Notes under the pieces: model-generated
Told to the model about the DNA's origin: nothing
Databases searched by the model: none
Seen by the model: the letters and a program-made list of their open reading frames with translations, nothing else
Assembly: GCF_021353235.1 (NCBI RefSeq)
Contig: NZ_JAJTWT010000008.1
Coordinates: 124,001 to 188,000, forward strand
Reading direction: 5' to 3'
Length of the DNA: 64,000 nucleotides
From: Pelomonas caseinilytica
GTDB taxonomy: Bacteria; Pseudomonadota; Gammaproteobacteria; Burkholderiales; Burkholderiaceae_C
Part shown: in pieces, positions 26,784 through 39,634 of the stretch
Numbering within the stretch: position 1 is the first letter of the stretch
Layout: each line of letters begins with the position of its first letter
Translations under genes and position numbers: made by a program

Positions 26784-28794
26784 GGTCGGCTCCGGTCGCG
26801 CCGCGCAGGGCGGCCTGGGCCTCGTCGAAGTCGAAGCGCTGCATCGCACCGGCCAGGGCCTTGGCCCGCTGCGCCGGCAGGATTTCGATGAAGGCGGATT
26901 CGTGCCGCTCCCACAGCGTCAGCGCGTGGCTGTCCGCCTCGCCGAGCAGGGTGTCGAGTTCGCTGATGAGGGCGGCCGGGTCGGTCACCGGTGCGGGCGC
27001 CTCGGGCGGTTCGGCGGCAGCCTCGGAGGGCAGGGGTCGGTCCAGGTCCAGCAGGCGGCGCAGCGTGTGCGGCAGCAGGGGCTTGGCGCACAGCGCATGG
27101 GCGCCCTGGCGCTGGGCGCGCTCGCGCAGCACCGGCGTGTCGAAGGCGCTGAGCAGCACGACGCGGCGCGCCCGGGGCGGGTCGGCCTCGGCCAGCCGGG
27201 CCAGCAGTTCGCCGCCCTCCATGTCGGGCAGTACCCAGTCCACCAGCAGCAGGTCGTGGGGCTGGCTCACGGGCGTCTCGGCCAACCGGGCCAGCGCGAG
27301 CTGGCCCTGCGCCAGCGTCGCCACGCGGGCGGCCGGCGCCAGCACCTGCAACAGGCCGATCAGCGCCTCGTGCCCCGCGCTGTGCGCGGCCTGCACGACG
27401 ACGATGCTGCGCAGCGTCGCCGCGGGCGGCGGCGGCAGTTCGGGGCAGGGAGGCAGTGGCAGCACGAGCTCGAATTCGCTGCCGCGACCGGGCATGCTGC
27501 GCGCGGTCAGCGTGCCGTGCATGCGCTCGGCGAGCGCCCGGCAGATGGCCAGCCCGAGGCCCGTGCCGCCGAAGCGCCGCGAGGCCCCCGCCTCGGCCTG
27601 GGCGAAGGGCGTGAAGAGCCGGTCGAGCTGCTCGGGCTTGAGGCCGACGCCGCTGTCGCGCACCGTCAGCCGCCAGGCGCCGTCGGCATCGAGCCTGGCG
27701 GTCAGCCTGACCTGCCCGGCCGGCGTGAACTTGACGGCGTTGACCAGCAGTTCGGTCAACAGCTGCGTCAGCCGCGCCGCGTCCGCACGCCGCGACCCGG
27801 CGGCACCGAGCAGTTCGGGCGAGGCGATGTCGCAAAGCAGCTCCAGCTGCTTGGCCTGCGCGGCGGGGCGCACTGCGTCGAAGGCGCTGCCGAGCAGTTG
27901 CTCCAGGCGCACGGGCTCGCTGGCGAGCTGCATGCGGTCGGCGTCGAGGTCGGCATAGTCGAGCAGGCCGTCGATGAGCCTCACCAGGGCTTCGCCGGCG
28001 CGGGCCACTTCCTGGAGCTGGGCGCGCTGCTCCGCCGGCAGCCGCCCGCCCAGCAGCAGCCGCGTGCGTCCCAGCACGGTGTTCATGGGTGTGCGGATCT
28101 CATGGCCGATGTTGGCCAGGAAGTCGGACTTGGCCCGTGACGCGGCTTCGGCGGCGGCGCGGGACCGTTCCAGCTCGGCCACGCGCGCGGCGACGAGGTC
28201 GTCCGCCGTGGCCACGCCCTTGGGGGCCGGCGCGAGCTGGGCCAGCCGCGCCAGCTGGCGCGACAGGCCCCACAGGGCGATGCAGAACATGGTCTGGCAC
28301 AGCGCCAGGTTGGCCAGCAGCGGCCAGGCGCCGACCAGCCATTGCGGTGGCTGCCCGGAAAAGCGCAGCAGCGTCGGCGGCGCCAGCATCGCCGCCAGCA
28401 GGGCCAGCGAAATCCACAGCGCCTGGCCGGCCCGCCAGGTGGTGAAGAGCAGCAGGCAGCCGCCCAGCGTCCACGGTGCGAAGCTGCCCAGCGTGTAGAG
28501 GCTGGGCCCGGGGTCGGGCCGCAGCGAGAAGGCCAGCATGCCCAGCGTGAAGTACAGCGCCAGCAGCGTCACGCCCCAGCGCTGCCAGTGCCCCAGCCGT
28601 TGCGGGCGGCGCCAGGCGAGCAGGCTCAGCACGCTGAAGGCGGTCGCGATGGCCGGATAGCCGATGCGGTCGTTGGGGTCCAGCACGCCGAGGCCGCCTT
28701 CGCTGGCCCAGGCCGCCAGCGCCGACACGACGACGAGACCGAAGAGCCATCGCGTGCCGACCGGCCCGAGCAGGACGAGAGTGGGCCGTGTCAT
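26773..28794 (-). CDS. Membrane hybrid histidine kinase with degenerate receiver
   Basis: A 673-residue protein. The first 190 residues hold about six membrane segments (e.g. WLFGLVVVSALAAWA). HisKA follows with the phospho-acceptor His231 (FLANIGHEIRTPMN), and then an intact ATPase domain with LLVNAVKFTPAG, DSGVGL and RRFGGTGLGLAICRAL. The C-terminal receiver (about 470-585) keeps an aspartate in LLLVDWVLPDMEG and a lysine in CAKPLLP, but its first strand reads SIVVVQAAHSAG, lacking the metal-binding acidic pair, so it is probably not phosphorylated normally. The last 60 residues are a helical tail similar to the ends of two other kinases here. The start overlaps the upstream kinase stop as ATGA. 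Confidence 0.9.
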   Translation of the reverse strand: MTRPTLVLLGPVGTRWLFGLVVVSALAAWASEGGLGVLDPNDRIGYPAIATAFSVLSLLAWRRPQRLGHWQRWGVTLLALYFTLGMLAFSLRPDPGPSLYTLGSFAPWTLGGCLLLFTTWRAGQALWISLALLAAMLAPPTLLRFSGQPPQWLVGAWPLLANLALCQTMFCIALWGLSRQLARLAQLAPAPKGVATADDLVAARVAELERSRAAAEAASRAKSDFLANIGHEIRTPMNTVLGRTRLLLGGRLPAEQRAQLQEVARAGEALVRLIDGLLDYADLDADRMQLASEPVRLEQLLGSAFDAVRPAAQAKQLELLCDIASPELLGAAGSRRADAARLTQLLTELLVNAVKFTPAGQVRLTARLDADGAWRLTVRDSGVGLKPEQLDRLFTPFAQAEAGASRRFGGTGLGLAICRALAERMHGTLTARSMPGRGSEFELVLPLPPCPELPPPPAATLRSIVVVQAAHSAGHEALIGLLQVLAPAARVATLAQGQLALARLAETPVSQPHDLLLVDWVLPDMEGGELLARLAEADPPRARRVVLLSAFDTPVLRERAQRQGAHALCAKPLLPHTLRRLLDLDRPLPSEAAAEPPEAPAPVTDPAALISELDTLLGEADSHALTLWERHESAFIEILPAQRAKALAGAMQRFDFDEAQAALRGATGADHDG

Positions 28795-31121
28795 GCGTCC
28801 GGGCTCCCCAGGGCCTGGGCGGCTGCGTCGAAGTCGAGCGCCGCCAGCGCGGCCTCCAGGCGCAGCCGCGTGGCGGCGTCAAGCCCGGCCGCGGCACCGT
28901 GGGCCTGCCACCAGTCCAGGGCGCGGCTGTCGCTTTGGCGCACCAGTTCGCGCAGCTCGGCAAGGTCGCCCTGTCCGTCTCCGGCGGGCGCTTCGTCGCC
29001 GTCGGCGAGGACACGGCGGACTTCGTCCAGCAAGGCCGTCAGCGCGGCGTCGACCTGCGCCAGCTGGCCCGCGGCGCCGTCGCCGTCCTGCGCGGCGGCG
29101 CTGTGCTCCAGGGCCAGGGCGAGCCGGTGCAGGGGCTGGGCGCCGACGGTGGCGGCCAGGCCCTGCAGGGTGTGGGCGGCGCGGCGCAGCCCGGCCCAGT
29201 CGCCGGCGGCCAGCCAGCCGCGCCAGGCGAGCAGGCCCGCGGCGTACTGGTCGGCAAAGCCCCGTAGCGTGCGGCGGTAGAGCTGGGCCTGGCCGCTGAA
29301 CTGGCGCAGGCCGGCGGCCAGGTCGAGCTGGGCTGGCGAGGGGGGCGGCGTGGCCGCGCGCCGGTAATGCTGCAGCTCGTGCACGAGGCGGGCCACCTCC
29401 AGCGGCTTGGCGATGTGGCCCTGCATGCCGGCCGCCAGGCATTCGGCGCGCTCCTCGGCCATGGCATAGGCCGTCATGGCCAGCACAGGCAGGGTCTGGA
29501 AGCCGGGCAGGGCGCGCAGCTGCCGCGTGGCGCTCAGGCCGTCGAGCACCGGCATCTGCAGGTCCATCAGCACGAGGTCGTAGGCCTCGGGGCCGAGGGC
29601 CTGCAGCCGCTCCAGCCCCTGCTGGCCGTCGTGGGCCACGTCGACCTGGGCGCCGCGGCTGCTCAGCAACCGCAGCGCGATCTCCTGGTTGACGGGGTGG
29701 TCCTCGACGAGCAGCACGCGCAGGCCCGACAAGGACTGGGTGTCCACCCCCGCGGGCGAGCCGGCCGGCCCGCCCTCGAGCAGGCGACGCAGTTCGCCGG
29801 GCAGCAGCGGCTTGGGGCACAGGGCGCGCGCGCCGAAGGCCCGCACCGCGGCCAGGCCCACGCCGTCTCCCGGTCCCGGCGGGCTCAGCACGGCGATGCG
29901 CAGCGACGGATGGTCTCGGCGCAGCCGGGCGAGCAGTTCGGCCCCGGTGGGGCCGGGGCCGGGCAGTCGCCAGTCGAGCAGCAGCCAGTCGAAGGCGCGC
30001 CCGGCGCGGCGGGCCTCGTCCAGCGCGGCCAGGGTGGCGGGCGCGTCGGCGGTGGCGGCCAGCCCTTGCGCCAGCCCGAGGTGGCGCAGCAGGGCCGCTG
30101 TGGCCTCGCGGCTGTCGGCCCGCGACTCGGCCAGCAGCAGCGGGCGCGGGCGCACGGGCGGCGGCGGCAGGGCGGCGCCGTCCAGCGGCAGGGCGAGCTC
30201 GATCTCGAAGCGGCTGCCTTGCGCGGCTTCGCTGCGGGCATCGAGGCGGCCGCCCATCAGCTCGACGAGGCGGCGCGTGACGGCCAGGCCCAGGCCGGTG
30301 CCGGCGTAACGCCGCGGCGGCGCGGCGCCGGCCGCGCCCGGCCCGCCCAGCAGGCCGGCGAGCTGCTCGGTACTGGTCTCGACACCGCCGTCCTGCACGG
30401 TCAGGCGCAGCGGCACGCGGCCGTCGGCCTGGGTGGGCCCGGCGGCCAGCCTCAGCACGACGGCCCCGGCAGGCGTGGCTCGCATGCCGTGCGCGAGCAG
30501 GTGGACGAGCACCTGCTGCAGCCGCTCGGCGTCGCCCCGCAACTGGCCGCGCGCGCCCAGCAGGCTGGCGTCGGCCCAGTCGCAGATCAGCTCGACCGCC
30601 GGGTTGGCATGCACTGGGCGGATACGCTCGACGGCCTGGGCGATGACGTCCTCCAGGCGCAGCGGCAGCGACTGCAGCTCGATGCGGCCGGCCTCGATGC
30701 GCGAGACCTCCAGCACGTCGTTGACGAGGCCGAGCAGGGTGCGCGAGGCGGCGTCGGCCTTGGTGAGGAGATCGCGCTGCTCGGCGGTGAGCGGCGTCTG
30801 CAGGGCCAACTGGGTCATGCCCATGATGGCGTTCATGGGGGTGCGGATCTCGTGGCTGATCTCGGCCAGGAAGCGCGCCCGGGCCTCGCTGCCCGCCTGC
30901 GGGGCGGGCTCGGCGGGAGCGTCGCGCTCGCGCCGGCGCAGGGACAGCAGGCCGAGCACGGGCAGGGGCAGCAGCAGGGCGTTCAGCGCCAGGGCGGCAT
31001 CGACGGCGGGGTGCAGGGCGGCACCGGTGCTGCCGCGCAGCCCCAGCAGCAGTCCGAAAAGCGCCAGCAGCGCCGCCATGGCAAGCCAGAGAAGGCCGGA
31101 CGTGATCGCGCGCTGGGGCAT
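28791..31121 (-). CDS. Hybrid histidine kinase with degenerate ATP-binding domain, two receivers and HPt
   Basis: A 776-residue protein with two N-terminal membrane segments (residues 8-60). HisKA has His90 intact ([18 protein letters not shown]). The ATPase domain is damaged: the N box reads VLVHLLAHGMRATPAG with His in place of both Asn, and the G1 box reads QDGGVETS instead of DxGxG. The F box is missing, although RRYAGTGLGLAVTRRL remains. Receiver 1 (about 335-455) is partly degenerate; receiver 2 (from about 467) is complete (LLVEDHPVN, LVLMDLQMPVLDG). The HPt domain has His650 (AHTLQGLAATVGA), and a helical tail follows. ATP binding is doubtful, so phosphate may come from a partner. The start ATG is at 31121. 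Confidence 0.9.
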   Translation of the reverse strand: MPQRAITSGLLWLAMAALLALFGLLLGLRGSTGAALHPAVDAALALNALLLPLPVLGLLSLRRRERDAPAEPAPQAGSEARARFLAEISHEIRTPMNAIMGMTQLALQTPLTAEQRDLLTKADAASRTLLGLVNDVLEVSRIEAGRIELQSLPLRLEDVIAQAVERIRPVHANPAVELICDWADASLLGARGQLRGDAERLQQVLVHLLAHGMRATPAGAVVLRLAAGPTQADGRVPLRLTVQDGGVETSTEQLAGLLGGPGAAGAAPPRRYAGTGLGLAVTRRLVELMGGRLDARSEAAQGSRFEIELALPLDGAALPPPPVRPRPLLLAESRADSREATAALLRHLGLAQGLAATADAPATLAALDEARRAGRAFDWLLLDWRLPGPGPTGAELLARLRRDHPSLRIAVLSPPGPGDGVGLAAVRAFGARALCPKPLLPGELRRLLEGGPAGSPAGVDTQSLSGLRVLLVEDHPVNQEIALRLLSSRGAQVDVAHDGQQGLERLQALGPEAYDLVLMDLQMPVLDGLSATRQLRALPGFQTLPVLAMTAYAMAEERAECLAAGMQGHIAKPLEVARLVHELQHYRRAATPPPSPAQLDLAAGLRQFSGQAQLYRRTLRGFADQYAAGLLAWRGWLAAGDWAGLRRAAHTLQGLAATVGAQPLHRLALALEHSAAAQDGDGAAGQLAQVDAALTALLDEVRRVLADGDEAPAGDGQGDLAELRELVRQSDSRALDWWQAHGAAAGLDAATRLRLEAALAALDFDAAAQALGSPDA

Positions 31122-31260
31122 GGGACGGTCGCGTGGAGCTGGTCGATTATGGGCATGCGGCCGGTCCCGAATGTGCGACGTAATGCACGCCTGCGCCCTG
31201 GGGAAAACCTCCGTGCGCACCGGGGCGGGGCGCTGAAACCTGCGGTTATCCTGAACCGCC
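31122..31260. promoter_or_regulatory. Divergent intergenic region of the signalling island
   Basis: A 139-bp spacer between the two divergent signalling arms; it must hold both promoters. I see a short dyad GTGC-N8-GCAC near 31177-31194 and TTATCC about 10 nt before the plus-strand ATG, but neither is convincing as a defined regulator site or -10 element. Confidence 0.4.
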
Positions 31261-32427
31261 ATGCCGCTCATCCTCGTCGTCGATGACCAACCGAGCAACA
31301 TCCACGCGCTCTACCAGCTGCTGGTGGACGAGTGCGAGGTCTCGATGGCGACGAGCGGCGCCGAGGCCCTGGCCTTCTGCGCCCAGCAGCTGCCCGACCT
31401 GATCCTGCTGGACGTGCTGATGCCGGAGATGAGCGGCTACGAGGTCTGCGACCGCCTCAAGGCCGACCCCCGCACGCGGGCCGTCCCCGTCATCTTCGTG
31501 ACCGTGCAGGGCAGCGCGGCCGACGAGGCCGAGGGCTTCGCCCATGGCGCGGTCGACTACATCCCCAAGCCCTTCGTCGATGTGGTCGTCAAGGCGCGGG
31601 TGCGCACGCAGCTGGCGCTCAAGCTGGCCTCCGAGAGCTTTGCGCGTTCGCAGATCGAGCTCTTCCAGCGCGACAAGCTCGCCTCGGTGGGCCGCACCAT
31701 CGCCGGCATCGCCCAGGAACTGTCCTCGCCGCTGGGCAACGCCCTGATTTCGGCCTGCACCCTGCAGGACGACCTCGCCCACCTCGGCGGCCTGGTGCAG
31801 GCCGGCAGCCTCAAGCGCAGCGACCTCGACAAGCACCTGCGCGTCAGCGAGGAGAGCGTTGGCCTGGTGCTGTCCAACCTGCAGCGCACCCTGTCCATCG
31901 TCGACTCCTTCCTGCAGTCCACGGCCGACAACTTCGGCGACCAGCGCCGCAGCTTCTCGCTGCTGGAACTCATCCACGAGGTCGTCGCCTCGCTGGCGGG
32001 CGCGCTCGAGTCCCACCAGGTGCGCTGCGAGCTCGATGCCGGCGAGGACCTGCACCTGCTGAGCTTCCGCGGGGCGCTGGCCAAGGTGCTGTCGACGCTG
32101 TTGCAGAACGCCGTCAAGCACGCCTATCGAGAGGCGGGCGGCGAGGTCCACATCCGCGTGCGGCCGCTCGGGAGCGACCAGCTCACCATCACCGTGCAGG
32201 ATCACGGGGTCGGCATCCCGCCGGGCGTGCTGGGCCGCGTGTTCGACCCCTTCTTCTCGACGCGCTTCGGGCCCAACCGCAGCGAGCCGGGCCTGTACAT
32301 CGTGCGCAACCTCGTCACCTTCGCCCTGGGCGGGCAGATCCAGGTCGAATCGACGCCGGGGCTGGGCACCACCGTGAGGCTGACGCTGCCGATGATCTCG
32401 CCAGAGGCCCGGCGCGCGGCCGGTTGA
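31261..32427 (+). CDS. Receiver-histidine kinase lacking the phospho-accepting His
   Basis: A 388-residue soluble protein with a receiver at the N-terminus (LILVVDDQPSN, Asp51 in LILLDVLMPEMSG, lysine in YIPKPF), then a short helix and a kinase core. The H box reads GRTIAGIAQELSSPLGN: the expected His is Gln152 (codon CAG). The ATPase domain keeps LLQNAVKHAYREAGG and DHGVGIPPG and the F-box FDPFFSTRFG, but the G2 loop is SEPGLYIVRN instead of GxGLGL. It can perhaps bind ATP but cannot autophosphorylate in the normal way. It is first in a plus-strand arm, 8 nt before the UrtA-like gene. Confidence 0.9.
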   Translation: MPLILVVDDQPSNIHALYQLLVDECEVSMATSGAEALAFCAQQLPDLILLDVLMPEMSGYEVCDRLKADPRTRAVPVIFVTVQGSAADEAEGFAHGAVDYIPKPFVDVVVKARVRTQLALKLASESFARSQIELFQRDKLASVGRTIAGIAQELSSPLGNALISACTLQDDLAHLGGLVQAGSLKRSDLDKHLRVSEESVGLVLSNLQRTLSIVDSFLQSTADNFGDQRRSFSLLELIHEVVASLAGALESHQVRCELDAGEDLHLLSFRGALAKVLSTLLQNAVKHAYREAGGEVHIRVRPLGSDQLTITVQDHGVGIPPGVLGRVFDPFFSTRFGPNRSEPGLYIVRNLVTFALGGQIQVESTPGLGTTVRLTLPMISPEARRAAG

Positions 32428-32435
32428 GGCTCGCC

Positions 32436-33655
32436 ATGAAGACGCGGCTGGCGTGGCTTGGCGGGCTGGCGTTCGGGCTGGCGCTGGCCGCGGCACTGGC
32501 GGGTTACTTCATGCGCCGTCCCGCCGAGGGGCCCATCGTCATCGGACTGCTGCAGGCGACGAGCGGGCCGATGTCGCTCAGCGAGGCACCGCTGGCTGCC
32601 GCGGTGAAGCTGGCCGTCGAGGAGATCAACGAAGGCGGCGGCCTGCTGGGCCGGCCGGTGGAGCTGCGCATCGAAGACACCGGGGCCGATGCGGCGGCGG
32701 CTGCAGCGGCCGGGCGGCTCATCGACGGGCATCGGGCCGCGGCTCTCTTCGGCTGCTGGACGTCGGCCTGCCGGCAGGCGGTGCGGCCGGTCGTCGAGGC
32801 GCGGCGTCACCTGCTCTTCTATCCACTGGCCCACGAGGGCATGGAGCAGTCGCCCCACATCGTCTACACCGGGCCCACGCCCAACCAGCAGCTGCTCCCG
32901 GCCACCGACTGGGCGCTGCACGGCTTCGGCCGCCGCGTGATGCTGCTCGGCACCGAGGGCCCCTATTCGAGCCGCGTGCATCCGATGCTGCGCGACTTCG
33001 TCCAGCTCGGCGGCGGGCAGGTGGTTGGCGAGCGCCTGGTGCGCCTGGGGGCCCCCGACATGGCCGCCGTCGTCGCCGACCTCGAACGGCTGCAGCCCGA
33101 CCTGGTGCTGAGCACCCTGCGCGGCGACGGCAACGGCGCCCTGTTCGATGCCCTGGTGGCGGCCGGCCTGACCGACCTGCCGCTGCTGTCCTTCGGCGCC
33201 TCCGAGCCCGAGATGCGCGCCTGGGGCGGTGGCCGGCTGGACCGGCACTTCACGGCGTGGAGCTATCTGCAGTCGCTGCCAGGGCCGGCCAATGAGGCCT
33301 TCCTGGCGAGGCTGCGCGCCAGCCAGGGCGAGGCGGCCCAGGTCGGCGACCCGGCGGTGTCGGCCTACGTGGCCGTGCGGCTGTGGGCGGCGGCGGTGCG
33401 CGAGGTGGGCAGCCCGCTGGTCGAGGCGGTGAACGCCAACGTGGCGCAGCAGAGCGTCAGCGGGCCGCTGGGCTTTGCGGCGGTGGACGGGCAGACCCGC
33501 CACCTCTGGCGCACGCTGCGCATCGCCCAGGTGCGCCCTGACGGCCAGCTCGCCGAGGTGCTGCAGCTGCCGCGCGCCATTAAGCCGGCTCCCTGGCCGC
33601 CCTTCCGCTCGGCCGAGCATTGGGCGGCGGTCGCGTCACGGGCGGGAGCCAGGCC

Positions 33656-33659
<4 letters not shown>
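32436..33659 (+). CDS. UrtA/AmiC-like periplasmic binding protein, orphan
   Basis: A 407-residue family 5 (peripla_BP) binding protein with an N-terminal hydrophobic segment (LGGLAFGLALAAALAGYFM) that may be a signal anchor. The core is clearly UrtA-like: GLLQATSGPMSLSEAPLAA, ALFGCWTSACRQAVRPVVEA, HLLFYPLAHEGMEQSPH and VYTGPTPNQQLLPATDW. UrtA binds urea and AmiC binds short amides, so a small amide is the likely ligand. No permease or ATPase genes are nearby. The stop overlaps the start of a Cache-domain hybrid kinase (ATGA), pointing to a sensory rather than a transport role. Confidence 0.88.
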
Positions 33660-37402
<3,743 letters not shown>

Positions 37403-37460
37403 ACTGCACGCATGGCGCCGCAGTCGCGCGTTCGCCACGGCAAGCCGGTCCGGCAAGGAC

Positions 37461-37481
37461 TACAATGAGAATCATTCTCAT
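37461..37481 (+). promoter_or_regulatory. feoA promoter -10 with overlapping Fur box
   Basis: TACAAT (37461-37466) resembles a -10 element. It overlaps ATGAGAAT-C-ATTCTCAT (37465-37481), a perfect 8-1-8 dyad that closely matches the Fur box. The feoA start is 25 nt downstream. Fe(II)-Fur binding would cover the -10 region and repress feoAB. Confidence 0.88.
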
Positions 37482-37505
37482 CAAACCACTTACCGCCGAG
37501 CCGCC

Positions 37506-37760
37506 ATGTCCGAGACGCTGCCCTCCAGCCTCGCCGCCGCCCCTGCCGGGTTGGCGCTGACCGTCCAGCAGGTGAGTGCGCCGGGCCATTCGCCGGAGTG
37601 GGCGTCCTGGCTGGCGGATCTGGGCTTCCTGCCGGGTGAGGCGGTGCGCATCCTGCGCCGTGGCGCCAGGCGCACCGGCAACCTCGTCGTGCGGGTCGGG
37701 CAGTCGACCTTCGCGCTGAGGCATGCCGAGGCGGAATGCATCGCGGTGACACCGCGATGA
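37506..37760 (+). CDS. feoA: Ferrous iron transport protein A
   Basis: An 84-residue SH3-like cytoplasmic protein that supports the FeoB iron channel. The family blocks are LADLGFLPGEAVRILRRGA and the C-terminal STFALRHAEAECIAVTP. The stop overlaps the feoB start as ATGA, so the two proteins are co-translated. A Fur box sits just upstream. Confidence 0.93.
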   Translation: MSETLPSSLAAAPAGLALTVQQVSAPGHSPEWASWLADLGFLPGEAVRILRRGARRTGNLVVRVGQSTFALRHAEAECIAVTPR

Positions 37761-39628
37761 CCGAGGCGGTCATCCATGTCCATCGCGGCGGCAAGCTGGT
37801 CGCCCTCGTCGGCAATCCCAACTGCGGCAAGACGGCCCTCTTCAACGGCCTGACGGGCAGCCACCAGAAGGTGGCCAACTATGCTGGCGTCACCGTCGAG
37901 CGCAAGGAGGGCCGCCTCGTCACCCCGGCCGGCAAGGTGCTGCGCCTGCTCGACCTGCCCGGCACCTACAGCCTGCACCCGCGCTCGCCGGACGAGCGCG
38001 TCACCTGCGACGTGCTGGCCGGCCGCGCCAAGGGCGAGAAGCGGCCCGACCTCGTCGTCTGCGTGCTCGACGCCACCAACCTGCGGCGCAACCTGCGGCT
38101 GGTGCTGGCCGTGCGGCGCATGGGGCTGCCCGTCGTCGTCGCACTCAACATGGCCGACCTCGCCGCCCGCCGCGGCCTCAAGGTCGATGCCGCCGCCCTC
38201 GCGGCCCAGCTGGGCCTGCCGGTGGTGCGCACCGTCGCCATCCACAAGGAAGGCCTGGACGAGCTGCGCGGCCTGCTCGACCGGCCCGAGGTCTGGGAGG
38301 CGGCACCGGTCGCCTCGGCGGCCGAGCAGCAGGTCGACGACCACGTCGCCGTCAAGACTCTGCTGCGCGCCATCCACCTCGACGAGGACCTGCCCGAACT
38401 GCCCAGCGACCGCGTGGACCGCGTGCTGCTGCACCCGCTGGCGGGCTCGGTCCTGTTGGCGGTGCTGCTCTTCCTGCTCTTCCAGGCGGTGTTCTCCTGG
38501 GCCGAGCCGCCCAAGGACGCCATCGAGGCCGGCGTGGCCTGGGTGGGCGAGCGGGTGGGCCAGGCCCTGCCACCGGGCTGGTTCCACAGCCTCATCGTCG
38601 ACGGCGTGATCGCCGGGGCTGGCAGCGTGCTGGCCTTCCTGCCGCAGATCCTCATCCTGTTCTTCTTCATCCTCGTGCTGGAGGAGTCGGGCTACCTGCC
38701 GCGCGCGGCCCTGCTGCTGGACCGGCTGATGGGCAGCGTTGGACTGTCGGGGCGCAGCTTCATCCCGCTGCTGTCGAGCTTCGCCTGCGCCATCCCCGGC
38801 ATCATGGCCACGCGCTCCATCGCCAACCCGCGTGACCGCCTCGTCACCATCATGATCGCGCCGCTGATGACCTGCTCGGCGCGGCTGCCTGTCTACGCGC
38901 TGCTGATCGGCGCCTTCATCCCGCACCGCCGGGTCGCCGGGCTGGAGCTGCAGGGGCTGGTGCTGTTCGGCCTCTATCTCGCCGGCATCCTCGGGGCGCT
39001 GGCCGTGGCCTGGGTGCTCAAGCGCTTCACGAGCGCGGGTCGCCTCGTGCGTCCGCTGATGATGGAGCTGCCGGCCTACCACTGGCCGCATCCGCGCAGC
39101 ATCGCCATCGGGCTGTGGCAGCGGGCGATGATCTTCGTCAAGCGCGTGGGCGGCATCATCCTCGTGCTGACGCTGGCACTGTGGCTGCTGGCCAGCTTCC
39201 CCGCGCCGCCCGAGGGCGCCACGGGCGCGCCCATCCAGTACAGCGTCGCGGGCTGGCTGGGCGCGGGCCTGGCCAAGGTGTTCGAGCCCATCGGCTTCAA
39301 CTGGCAGATCAGCCTGGCGCTGGTGCCCGGCCTCGCGGCCCGCGAGGTGGCCATCGGCGCCCTGGGCACGGTCTACGCGCTGTCCAGTACGGGCGACGAG
39401 GCCGCGCAGGCCCTGGCGCCGCTGATCGCCCAGAGCTGGAGCCTGGCCACGGCGCTGTCGCTGCTGGCCTGGTACGTGTTCGCGCCGCAATGCATCGCGA
39501 CGCTGGCGGCGGTGAAGCGCGAGACCGGGGGCTACAAGCTGCCGCTGATCATGACGGGCTATCTGTTCGGACTGGCCTACCTGGCGTCCTTCGTCACCTA
39601 CCGCGTGGCGCTCTGGCTGGGCGCCTGA
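37757..39628 (+). CDS. feoB: Ferrous iron transporter B
   Basis: A 623-residue inner-membrane Fe(II) transporter. The N-terminal G domain has G1 GNPNCGKTALFNGLTG, the G2 threonine in NYAGVTVERKEG, G3 DLPGTYSLHPRSPDE and G4 VALNMADL. The membrane part has two gate regions, SFACAIPGIMATRSI and LVPGLAAREVAIGALGT. It is shorter than E. coli FeoB (773) but typical for betaproteobacteria. No feoC gene follows; a repeat element and a convergent cyclophilin gene come next. Confidence 0.95.
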   Translation: MTEAVIHVHRGGKLVALVGNPNCGKTALFNGLTGSHQKVANYAGVTVERKEGRLVTPAGKVLRLLDLPGTYSLHPRSPDERVTCDVLAGRAKGEKRPDLVVCVLDATNLRRNLRLVLAVRRMGLPVVVALNMADLAARRGLKVDAAALAAQLGLPVVRTVAIHKEGLDELRGLLDRPEVWEAAPVASAAEQQVDDHVAVKTLLRAIHLDEDLPELPSDRVDRVLLHPLAGSVLLAVLLFLLFQAVFSWAEPPKDAIEAGVAWVGERVGQALPPGWFHSLIVDGVIAGAGSVLAFLPQILILFFFILVLEESGYLPRAALLLDRLMGSVGLSGRSFIPLLSSFACAIPGIMATRSIANPRDRLVTIMIAPLMTCSARLPVYALLIGAFIPHRRVAGLELQGLVLFGLYLAGILGALAVAWVLKRFTSAGRLVRPLMMELPAYHWPHPRSIAIGLWQRAMIFVKRVGGIILVLTLALWLLASFPAPPEGATGAPIQYSVAGWLGAGLAKVFEPIGFNWQISLALVPGLAAREVAIGALGTVYALSSTGDEAAQALAPLIAQSWSLATALSLLAWYVFAPQCIATLAAVKRETGGYKLPLIMTGYLFGLAYLASFVTYRVALWLGA

Positions 39629-39634
39629 CGTGCC

